This document shows, piece by piece, positions 1 to 10,900 of a DNA stretch of 35,232 nucleotides (position 1 is its first letter; every line of letters begins with the position of its first letter). The notes beneath the pieces were generated by a model that was not told the origin of the DNA, ran no database searches, and saw nothing but the letters and a program-made list of their open reading frames with translations. Both the position numbers and the translations under genes were made by a program. Source of the DNA: Hirudo medicinalis (lineage: Eukaryota > Annelida > Clitellata > Hirudinida > Hirudinidae); assembly GCA_011800805.1 (NCBI GenBank), contig MPNW01000122.1, positions 101,677-136,908 on the forward strand, given 5' to 3'.

Positions 1-50
1 TAATAGTAATGTCCTAATAGTAATGTCCTAATAGTAATGTTAATAGTAAT
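1..50. repeat. 14-bp tandem repeat at window edge
   Basis: The unit TAATAGTAATGTCC occurs about three times from base 1, then decays into TAATAGTAAT. The array probably continues to the left of the window. Confidence 0.8.
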
Positions 51-190
51 TTTTGATTAAACATAATAATAATTTTAGTGCCACATAATGACAATGTAAT
101 AACTAAATAATCTCAACAAGGAATTAATAATTAAATAAAATCAACGGTTTGTTAATTTGTGTAACAATTGAAGCGAAAGAAAATAAATGG

Positions 191-490
191 AATTAATTAT
201 AACTGAATTGAAATAATTATAACTGAATGGAGCTACTTATAACTGAATTGAGTTATGTAAAGCTGAATTGAATTAATTATAAATTAATGGAATTAATTAT
301 AACTGAATCAAATTAATTATAACTGAATAAAATTAATTATAAATGAATTAAATTAATTAAAACCAAATAGAATTAATTCTAAATGAATAGAAGTAATTAT
401 AACCGAATTGAATGAATTATAACTGAATTAAATGAATTAAAACTGAATGGAATTAATTATTCTTTAATTGAATGAATTACAATGTAACTA
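191..490. repeat. 20-bp tandem array, 15 units
   Basis: Fifteen consecutive units of 20 bases start at 191. A typical unit is AATTAATTATAACTGAATGG. Units differ by substitutions only; every unit boundary falls exactly 20 bases after the last, with no insertion or deletion over 300 bases. It is a diverged AT-rich minisatellite. No open reading frame of interest covers it. Confidence 0.9.
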
Positions 491-1123
491 TGTAACAACA
501 AAGCACTATCGACATTGTTGAATTAATTTGAATTAGAATTCCTTTTTAATTTTTTCGATTAACGGAAAAGAACCACCTTCAAAAAGTCAAAAGTGTTATA
601 ATTACAAACCTGGTAGGCAAAAGATGAGGAGAAGTAAGGGGGCTGCGATTGTGATGATGATGTTGATTGAGGACGCAATCTGTGATGTTTTGAGAGACAT
701 GATAAACTTAAAAGTCCCAATAGATCAATAAATCATCGATTCTTATCCTCTCTTATCCTTCCATCCTCGGAGGAAGTCTTCAAAACTGTTTATTCAACGA
801 GCATAGTTTATAACTACGATGTAATATTTGATTATTGTAATATTCCTGCTGTAATTGTAACTACAAAGCTGCTATCATAATAAAGTGAGTGTATATTGTT
901 GCATTCAGCTAGTATTTATTCATAAATTCGGTCTTCTAGATAGATTTGCCGGGTGTAACGTTTGGTCATCGGTTTTATAAGAGGTTCATTGGTCTTCGTC
1001 CATCCATTTCCTATTGGATGTGATTTCTCCCTGCGATTCTATCGGTGCTTGAAGCCTCGGGTTTGCTTCTCAATTACTTTTACTGTCCTATTAGAGGATA
1101 TTATTACTACTGCATATTATTCG

Positions 1124-1216
1124 CATCATCATCATCATCATCATCGTCGTCGTCGTCGTCGTCATAATCATCGCTGTTATTATTATTATTATTATTATTA
1201 TCATCATCATCATCAT
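1124..1216. repeat. ATC/GTC then TTA/ATC microsatellite
   Basis: Runs of ATC pass into GTC (1124-1162) and are followed by TTA and ATC runs (1178-1216). The His- and Tyr-rich reading frame across it is only the translation of the triplets. Confidence 0.9.
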
Positions 1217-1434
1217 TACTACAGCTTTAACGTCAGAAATAATCTTGACAATTTATTATTTATTATAAAATGGCTTCCATCTCTTGTTAATATTACCCTA
1301 AGGACANTTATTATTATTATTATTATTATCATCATCATCATCATTACTACAGCTTTAACGTCAGAAATAATCTTGACAATTTATTATTTATTATAAAATG
1401 GCTTCCATCTCTTGTTAATATTACCCTAAGGACA
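1180..1434. repeat. exact 127-bp duplication either side of an N
   Basis: Bases 1180-1306 and 1308-1434 are identical, separated only by the ambiguous base at 1307. Each copy begins with the TTA/ATC microsatellite and ends TACCCTAAGGACA. Perfect identity and the N at the junction suggest an overlap of two contig ends that was not merged. Confidence 0.9.
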
Positions 1435-1499
1435 TGAAGCAACAAAAAATATTCTTATTTCGACATCCTCAGATTCGTGAGCAGTAATTTACAGCAGTG

Positions 1500-1545
1500 C
1501 AACTCATCCAACTCATCCAACTCATCCAACTCATCCAACTCATCC
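1500..1545. repeat. 9-bp tandem repeat CAACTCATC x5
   Basis: Five perfect units of CAACTCATC followed by CG. No gene overlaps it. Confidence 0.9.
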
Positions 1546-3701
1546 GAACATTCCACGAACGGAAGATAATTATAGAATTAAGAGGAATTGACCTCGATTA
1601 TTTTGTTATTCTATTTAATTATTAACGTTTTAAGGATGTTGATGTAAGTTGATTCAGTTGAAATAAATTAACATCTTACTCAATATATTTAAATATAATT
1701 AATTCCAATTAAAAATAACACCGAAGCGAATTGACTGATATTTTCAACAGAACAATTTATCAATTGCGTTCAGCAAACATGTCATGTTGTTTACAGAAGC
1801 CTTCCAATAGCAACATCGGATTGTAAGAACATCAACAGAAAATCATATTTATTGGTCAATCATACAACACGACTATCATGACATATCTATGTCCTACAGT
1901 GAAGAGATGGGCGGATAGATCTTAGAGATGACTCGATGTTGCAGGCCGTCAATGGATGAACTAGCCACCGCCACATTTGCTAACACAATTCCAAAGCAAG
2001 ACTACATCTAGCTAATCAACTAATTAATTAGAATCAATATTAATACGATCATCATCACCACCAACAGCCTGTTACAACCTCTTCCCGCATCACAAAGTTA
2101 TTATCTCGTATCTCGCCGGATGTCTTCGTGATACACGGATGCGGAAAAATTGGTTGTCATGGTTACATGCCCGAGCATGTTTCCACGCATGAACTGGCGA
2201 CGTCACGCTCCGCTGGATTTTATGAATGCATAAAATGGAAGAAATACCAGTTACGAGATTAAGATTGAAATCCTTTTCAAATCTGCCTTCCAGGCTTTGA
2301 AAATTGGCGTTGAAGGATTAATAATGAGCTCGATGCAATTGCTGTTTATAATTTAAACATTTTTCAGTGTTCCTACCTTACGGGAATGATTCGATGTGTT
2401 GAAATTTGATTCGTAAACTTTTGTTTATGTTACAACAAGTCAATTCCCGGTCATTTTAGTGACGCAATAATGTAATATTTACATTAATATAATAATAATT
2501 TTAAAAAATAATAACAATAATAATAAATACCATTCTTTCCAAAGCAACTTAGCTTAGCTTAACTTGATTAGTTTGACTCTAAGGGCTTTATCCTATATTG
2601 AGGAGTTCTTCTGTAGCTTTCATTCACCGTTGAAAGCTGATTCCAGGCATCAATTATAATCTAATTACGTAATATTACAATTACATCCGCATAACGAAAT
2701 GCCAGTGTAAGCTACTGTTAAGCAATTAATAATTTTTTTTACTTTTTTGAGCAAATTTATTAATCATCAAAATCAAAGAATGGATTGTTTTCAACGCAAA
2801 GATTGGCTGTCAGCATTAAAATTTCAATTAGTTATTTTTTTGCCATTTTTATCAAACCAGTAACAAATCAGTTTAAATTGTCCAACATATAAATTGTTTA
2901 TAAGGTAAACTCATCACTAGATTAAATTAATCTATCGTGTCAACAACGGTACTTTTGTATCAATTTTTGTTGGTGGTTGCTTTAGAAAGTCTTCTGTTTG
3001 AACAATTTTCAACTGAACTTTAACCTACAATACAGGTAAATTGTTCGAAAATAACTAGCTCTATTTACCTGGTAAGATTTTGAAGATTTAATATGCTCAT
3101 ATTTAGGATCATCTGAAGCCATGTGTAAGAAGCCCCATAAATTAACTATTGTTAATATTATTATGTTATGAGATAGGAAATTTATGCACCATCAACATGA
3201 TTTCAAGGCAATTGTCATCGATAACAATTTTACATTTATCTTTCATGCTGATTGATAATATTCGATTAACAATTTTGAAAAGTAATGGATTAAAAAAAAA
3301 CGTGATCTTAATTTAAATTGAATTCACCTTTACAAAACTATTGTGAACCGTCTATTGTGAACTACCATAATCATTTGATTATTGTGTATAGTAGTCGTCG
3401 TCTGCGTGTACGGTCGCTATATATTACGAAAGATTCGTATTTCTATCAACTTGTTCATTATTTGGTCGTTCTCGGTAAGCTGCTTGTTTTTCAAATTTAT
3501 GTTGTTAATTTTCGGCCTCTTCAATTCGTTAAATATTATCAAGTGCTTGAGATTGATATTGCCGTTAATTTAAACATTTACTTAAGCATTTGAAGAAGTA
3601 ATTGATCACGTCAGCAGATTAACTTTTTATGAGCAATTCCTACCGAATTGAGCGACATTGTGGCAGTAAATTTTAGCCAAGCTTACTCTTCAGTTTTACA
3701 G

Positions 3702-3913
3702 TGTTTAAAGCCATTTTTAAACATTTTTACTCGTCAGAAATATCAGGCATGATGAATTACGAAGGACCATGCATAAGGTCATTTAACACAGCCTCATTCT
3801 TTGGAGGAATGATTCTGTCCATATCACTGGTTGTCATTACAATTGCGGTGTTCCAAGTCATCAAAGCAAAACGTGCAAAAGACAGCACTTCACCCCCCTA
3901 CAACAATATCTGA
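3702..3913 (+). CDS. CD164/endolyn-like sialomucin, last coding exon (partial)
   Basis: This is the 3' exon of a small type I membrane protein. After a Cys-containing stem (GPCIRSF) comes N-T-A-S-F-F-G-G followed by about 20 hydrophobic residues, then a short basic tail (KAKRAK) ending in YNNI and a stop at 3911-3913. The A-S-F-[IF]-G-G entry to the membrane segment and a terminal Y-x-x-hydrophobic signal are the hallmarks of CD164/endolyn (visgun in flies), where the tyrosine motif sends the protein to endosomes and lysosomes. The exon start is uncertain. The acceptor at 3700-3701 has the best pyrimidine tract, but AGs at 3736-3737 and 3745-3746 are alternatives. The mucin-like extracellular exons were not found. 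Family assignment rests on the membrane segment and tail only. Confidence 0.55.
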
Positions 3914-4492
3914 ACTAAGAACCCAAAGTGTTTTCACCAACAGCTTGGATCATTAAAGCTTTAATTCAAGAAAGATTTCTAGTAATTCCATTGACATGAG
4001 GTTTTCAGCTTAGACATCGATATCAAGAGATGAATTAGTGGCAGGAATGCCCACAGTCTCAACCACTACAATCCAGTGCATTGCTTAATTTAATTCATGT
4101 TTTGCAACTCCAATCAATGTTCTCCTATATGCTCATCTTTTAATTGACCCAGATTGCTACACAAACTTTATCTTCCTTCCACAAAGTGCCTTGGGTTTGA
4201 AATTTGTCGTTTGAACATGTTTGGGTTCCCAAAGTTGATTTGCTACTGCCGTGACTTCGCCGGTCATCCCATCACTGTGCTTATTAAAATTAGACTGATT
4301 TGTTTTTTAAAATCTCAATCATCTTATTTGTATTCCTGGCTCAATATTTGTAACCGTTTTTAGAACGAACAACGTGTGATTCTTGCACATCGCTGCTTGG
4401 TATTTACTGAAGCAAGTTGCTCCAATCGACCTAAATCTCAAAATGTTACTGTTTCAAACGAGAGTGAATCATGGCCAGCGACACTGTCAGCC

Positions 4493-4498
4493 AATAAA
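4493..4498 (+). terminator. AATAAA polyadenylation signal, CD164-like gene
   Basis: Canonical AATAAA about 580 bases after the CD164-like stop codon. It is the first canonical hexamer I see downstream on this strand. Confidence 0.5.
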
Positions 4499-4665
4499 GT
4501 TTCTTTTAAAAACAAACAAAAGCTGGGACGAACATTTTGAACACGAAGAAGACACGAGACACATGATACGACGATCGGAGGACCCACTACGACTCGCAAA
4601 GTCTTATTTCCTGGCCATTTCTGGTTCTTTTCGGAGAGCTGGCCTGATGCAAATACAAAACTGAT

Positions 4666-4671
4666 TTTATT
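4666..4671 (-). terminator. AATAAA polyadenylation signal, macoilin
   Basis: TTTATT on the plus strand gives AATAAA on the minus strand, about 275 bases past the macoilin stop. It lies under 175 bases from the signal of the convergent CD164-like gene. Confidence 0.55.
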
Positions 4672-4944
4672 CAAATGATTTTCTATGCGTTCTACTTATT
4701 TTGGCTCTGGGATTTGTCATTTCAGCTGGATTAACAACATCCAAAATTCCTCCATCTGCCAAGCTGGGTGAGAACCCCATCAAACAACTGACTAGTTTAC
4801 ATCTGGTTACAGTGCCAGGATATCTTGACTCTGAACAACTTGCAGCTTCATCCAACTTGAAAATAATCAACAAAAGTTAAAACAAAATTAGTTTTCCCGG
4901 TGCGAATCTATTGTTCTGGGAAGTCCTATTTGTAGCTCCTGCAG

Positions 4945-7900
4945 TCAGGGAGGAGGAACGGTGCTCGAAGATTGAGTGAATGGGGAGTTCGGAGGGGGTG
5001 AGGAGTGACCATCCACCACCACCTGCTGGGGGTTCTGCTGTTTGCTCGGCTGATCGAGCAGCCCCTGGGGGAGGGGATAGTTGAGAGTGGGGCTCGGTGA
5101 TGAGAATAAATGCAATGGGGAGCTGGTTCTCCCCAAGTAGGTTGAAGTTCCAGGCATGAAAGCCATGACTTCTCCAATGCGGTTCTTCAAATCGGTGAGT
5201 TCACGGTCCTTTTGTATGAGGAGACCTGTAATATTTTACAATATTTTTGCAATGTGCTTTCCACATTCTGTGATACTTTGATTATCCTTCTAACTTAATC
5301 ATCAATTTGACATAACGAGGAGGACATCTATTAACTGCTAGCCATGTAAGGACAAGGCACTGAATATGTTTGAACAATTTCCCCTCTATGGACCTAGCTG
5401 AGGACAACTTAGAACTTGTAGCTCTGAAGTTCAAGATCCAAACACGCTTGCTCTGTGCCAGTATTGCAATCCTTTCCCAACTTGCAATAATATCAAATGC
5501 AAGAGTCCAATAAGTCCTGACCTTGATGAATCTCCATCTGTCTCTTGGCATCTCCTAGGGCAGAAAAGAGGTCCAACTTCAAGCGAGTCTCGGCACTCAA
5601 ACTTCTCTCCAGCTGAATGTTCTTCTCCTGCAGGCCAGCCACTGCTGATTGGAGGACATCCCTGTCAGCAGACGAGTGGTACCTCTGTAGAGACTGTTAA
5701 CGAGGTCACGATCACAATAATTAGGTCACAATGACAATATTATATAATAAAGTATCTGGATATATTGAATTAAAATAGAAAATATGAAGGGGTTTAGTTT
5801 GATTGGCCAGAAATTTTAAATTATTTCAAATTCTAGTTATTCATACTGGCAAAGTGTATTATTAACAATTGTATTATTAATAAAAATTTCCTAAAACTAT
5901 CAAAACTCTTACTTGAATAACATTAATTGGATTAATAAACCATCAATCACAAACATGACCTTCATCTCCATCAATAATAGAAAGCATCACTGAATAGTAA
6001 CCTGCGTTTCTCTGTCCATCTGCCTCAACTTCTCCTCCCTCATCTTGAGATCATGCTTAACCTGCTTGAGTTCATTCTCCAACTCTACCCTCTTCATCTT
6101 GCAGTTGTCAGAGGAACATTCAGATCTGCATTGAACGTAAACACAGTGGTCCAAAACTAATTTGTCATGATTATTTCCATGATTTAATATATGACAAAGT
6201 TACAAAAGAAGAAAGCAACCAGGCTCCTTTTGCCAGTTATGGAAATGCTGAGTAGGCATTCTTTAATGTTCTAATAATAGTTCCATCTCATCTTTCAAGC
6301 GATGCAAGTGATTAACATGGCAAATAAATGCTTAGTTCAGAGGAACATGAAACACAAGTAACCAATTAATAGACACAACACATTAAGAATAACAAAAATT
6401 ATTAATCCACAAAGTATCAAAAGAAGGCTTAAACTGTTATCAAACTCGACTGACTTTGGAGGTGGCGTCGAAGCCTTGAGGGCAGCAGATTCCTCGGCCT
6501 TCCTCCTCTTCTCGGTGGTCAGCTGATTCTCGAGCGTCACCTTCTGCTTCCTCTCTTCTACCAATCTCCTCTCAACAATGGCCAAGTTCTGCTTGTCTTG
6601 CTGTCTGCCTGTGACCTGCTTATGCAGTCTGAAAGGATTCAATTGTTGGAATGGGTGGGTGGCACTTGAACTATGAATAACATTTAAGGTATTTAAAACT
6701 TAAACCACAAAGACGACATCATTTTGAGGCATTTACAAGTTGTCTGCATAATTTAAGCTAGCAGAAGGTGTTAACAATAGAAAAGTTATTAAAAAAAACT
6801 AGTACTAGTTATTAAAGTTGTAAAAGTTTTTAAATAAGAAGTATGTGACTGACATAAATATAGCCACAGAAAGTTTGAGAAAGAATTGCAGAGAAAATGA
6901 GTTCAAAACATTATAGAATGAGATAAGACTCAGAAGATATGACTAGATAAGGGTTATGTCAGTGATGGGAATGCTTTTCAAAGAAGAAAACATCCAGAGG
7001 ACTTAAAAAGTCAAGTCATAAAAACCATTTGCATGGTTCTGAAAGATGCATTATTAGTATTTTTAGGAGTTGTAATTATTTGAACTCAGGATCTCATCAT
7101 CATGTGATCAAAATAGGCCAAAATGTCACATCCATATGGAATATCCATTTACTAATCATTATTAAATGCCTCCCTAATGCGAACATTACATGAATAATAA
7201 CAACATCACAATTAAAAAAAGAGCAATAATAATAATGATAACAGTTTAATTGCAAAGGTAAAATAATCACTTGGCCTGAAGACTTTCATTGTCCAATCTT
7301 AGCTGGTTGAGTTCAGCTTTGGAAACCTTGTCAGCTGCTGACAGGTTGGATATCTGAGATCGGAGTTCTGCCTCTAAATTCCTCGAAACTTGAAGTTCTG
7401 TCCTCATCCTTTTGACCTCAGATTCCAGCCTGCAAATGAGAATCATCATCATCACCATCCAGGTCAACATGATTGTATGGTAGGAATAGCCTTTATCAAC
7501 ATTGAGAGGTATCAGGGGGAGTTATTCCCCCCCTATTCATCCCCAAAAAATGTTGAGGCCCCCCAGCAGCTGCACTCCCTAGTGACCAAGAAACTAAATT
7601 ACAAGTGTTGTGGCATTGATTCGTACATTTGCATCAGGGTCGCTTAGACCATTTATGTAGCACAGTCTCCCAGAATAACTTTGTGGCAGTGCAAACTGGC
7701 TTGCAAACACAACATGTAAGGACTGTTGCTTTTAATGTCTCTCCAGGAACGCAACCCTTGGAGCCAACTTGCATGCCAATGTAACGAAGACAAGCACAAA
7801 GGAGAAAATATTTAGTGAAAGTACTTTGTGAAAAGAAAGTCAGTGTTTGAAGAAGAAATTTCATAAAAGGGAAATTTTAAAGTTGTCCTCTTATGCCAAG

Positions 7901-10900
7901 AAAACACTGAGGAATCCATTGATCCTCAAATATAATAACAACAACAATGATGATGATGATGATAATAATAATAATAATAATAAGAAGAAGAAGAAGAATA
8001 ATGATAATAATAAACATAAGCCACAAGAACCGTAGACCATTTATATAACGCCGTCTCCCAGAGGCACTTTTTGGTGGTGCAAGCTGGATTGTGAATATGA
8101 CACGTAAGGACTGTTGCTTTTACCAACGCTCGCAGGAAAGCAAACCCTCTGAACCATCTTGCACCCCAAATATAACAAAGAAGACCAGCAAGGTCTGTGA
8201 AAAAAATACAACAATCCCAATCTATTTCCTAATATAATGTTTGGAAGCAGTGTTCAGGAACATATTTTCAGAATTAACACAATTTCAAAGAACAGTAAAC
8301 ACACAACAAAATGAATAATAACAACATGTTGGATCATCAAGATTTAAAAAGGTTTAAACCCAATTGGTAGGTAGGTAGGTAGGCAAGCAGACAGACAGGT
8401 AGGTAGCTAGGTAGGTAGGTTTCATAACCATTAAAATGAGAAGGCTTCCTACATGTTCAATGTGACTGCAGTTGAAAGACAACAACACGTGTTCAAGAGG
8501 GTGGGAGTTATCGAGCACGTATCATTTCAGGAAGACAGTCAGAAGATAAGTCAAAATAACGAGTGTAAACGAGTACCGCACAGGAAGAATTTTGATCTGG
8601 AATCCATTCAAGTTCGACTCCAATGAGAATGAAGAAGAACAATCTAATTTGAGGGCAAACATTGACATTTGCCCAATTACTGCTATTAATTAAACAGGCA
8701 TGTTGATTACATGTGAATTTTACAAATGAATGCATTTAATATGTAAAGGCTGAATGGCTCTTTGTTCTCTAGCTAGTATTTTATAGGTATGGTATGGCCA
8801 GGCATGGAAACATTCAGAGTAATGTTTGGGTTACACAGAGGCAAAGGTGTAGATGGAATGAAATGGATGACCTTAATTGAGTTACCTGGCTATGGTGGCA
8901 TCTTTGTTGATCGTACTCGATGCCCCGCAGGAGTTGCTAGAGGTCGTTACGTTCGTTGATTTTGCCTTCTTCGGAGGTTTGACAACGCTTTTGATGATCC
9001 CGTTGGATGTCGAAAGACCAAAATTTTGGGTCTCAACGTCTGCTGTGTCGTCGTAATCACTAACCTGGAATGAACATCACATCAAATTCAAAATAACGTC
9101 TCAATCGTTGTCCAAACAAGAAGGTATTGTGATGCAGCATTGGAATTAAAACAATCAGTACAAACTAACTGAGCTTTCCTAGGGAACATGGACATTACAA
9201 GTCAAAAGTCAGATTTTGAATAACAATTGTGAAAGTACCCACATGATTCTGCTGCTCACAAAATTCCAAATCTTCTTTGTCAATGGTATCTTGATGAGAC
9301 TGTAAGCTGTTCAAGTGGTGCTCCTTCGACTTCTTCGGCGCAGTCGATCCATTCTGACGACTTCCCGTCGATGCAGTCGTCGACTCTTTTCTGACAGGAG
9401 TGAACCATGAAGATATGAAAAGCCAAAAAGAAGACAGGAGAGAAGAGGAGGAATTTGAGGTTACGTTGGGGGATGAATGAGCAGCATTTGACAAGGTTGA
9501 ATCTGAAACAAAATAAATAATTGCCAATCTTGAAAGATGATCAACCATATCAATGATGTCATGATATACTTATGAAACGGATGATAATGATGTTCACGAA
9601 TCGTTGCAGGGATAAGATGCCAATGAGAACCTTTAGTTTTGTCGTCCTCTAATGGCTGAGGAGGTGGAAGGGCTTGTTCGAGGAGCTGCATGTAAAATTG
9701 ATTCTCTTTCTGAACTTCCTTCTGCTTTCGCTGCAATTCAAGACATCAGCAGAATTACACAATTGTGCCTATTTTAGCATTAACATTGAACCAGTTAACA
9801 GAATCCTACTGAGCCATTGAAATGAGGATGGGTAGTCATAAACTCAAATTGACAACTAAGTAATATTTTGTATCTCTATTAAAAATTTCTGAAGCTCCAA
9901 GTTGCTTATCCTGCTTCTACGCGCATAAAACCGCCTGACGAGATTTTTAAGTCCATGCAACTTGAAAATTACCCAATGAAGGTCATTCAAACGGTGAACC
10001 ATTCAATTAGAATATTATTTTCTGCCTATTGATTGAAACAATTGATCTTCTAAATGACATCGGTCATGGAAGTTTATTGAATCTTTATGTGACATTGGGC
10101 AGTACTTAGTCCTTTTTCTGTGAATCAATGCTGTCAAATTAACTCTGCTTTTTCCCAGCAATTTAAGTCTTACAAAAACCAGATGTGATCACCCAGTAAA
10201 CCATAAATGTATCATGATTATATAACATGTTAACGTTCCAATCACAACTATCGAGTCATCGAGCGTCCTTCATTTACGTATGACTTGGCCATTTAATGTT
10301 CTTGGGTTAATTAAATAACTCACTTATTTCTTTAACTATATTTGCTTTGTTGTCATAACTTTCCAAACACAACTGTTCACCAGAACGTTAGTCCATCCGA
10401 TCATTCCTGATGATCGATAAAGTCATTAGCCTAGGTAAAGTTATGTCAATATAGAACTATGACAGAAATCAGAAATGCTTCTAATAACATTCAACTACTG
10501 CAGAGTTTTTAAATATTGTAGCACAATACATAATACATTTAGTGGTCTTTACTCAGACCATTATCATAATCATAATATTATGTCTTTTCCTATGACAGGA
10601 AGATAAAGATAGTGCTTAAAACATTATTAGCGTCTGTTTCTAAATAATTTGTATAAACTCACAACAAGCTGGCAACAAAATGAAGGTTTTCTTTAAGAGT
10701 TAGGAGATTAGATTAGAAGTTCTTATGAAAAGATGGCATAACATATTTACTTTTAAAATAGTTTAAGAATTTAATGTTTCTACATATTGCAGAGAAACTT
10801 CAATTTGAAATTGTGCTTATTTTTAGATCATCCAATAAAAACAGTTGTAACAACACCAACAATTCCAACCAACCAATCGGAAGCGATGCGAGATGTTACC

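Larger units (their letters stand above)
491..3701. other. gene-poor AT-rich stretch
   Basis: I see no exon I can support here. The stretch holds the ATC/GTC microsatellites and the duplicated block at 1117-1434, a 9-bp tandem repeat at 1500-1545, and a hairpin at 2217-2236 (ATTTTATG, 4-base loop, CATAAAAT). A GC-richer patch at 2140-2215 includes a CGACGTCAC sequence resembling a CRE half-site. Upstream exons of the CD164-like gene should lie here or to the left of the window, but those proteins are poorly conserved outside the membrane segment and I could not recognise them. Confidence 0.6.

Noticed and set aside
962..1396. 144-codon His/Tyr/Ile-rich reading frame
   Set aside because: It is a translation of ATC, GTC and TTA microsatellites across the duplicated block and the N; no conserved part.
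1797..1826. Possible micro-exon between TTTACAG and GTAAGAAC
   Set aside because: Only about 26 bases; splice motifs this simple are common by chance and nothing supports a coding role.
2043..2275. Open frame without an early ATG, containing VFVIHGCGKIGCHGY
   Set aside because: Composition is protein-like and contains Cys, but I found no matching family, no clear splice sites, and no alignment to the CD164 extracellular region.
6337..6454. Apparent membrane segment after the macoilin coiled coil on the minus strand (LSLLLILCGLIIFVILNVL)
   Set aside because: It lies past the donor AA|GTCAGT at 6455/6454; the next exon joins in frame and continues the coiled coil, so this is intron translation.
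8606..8625. tRNA B-box-like GTTCGACTCC
   Set aside because: No cloverleaf can be drawn from the preceding 60 bases.
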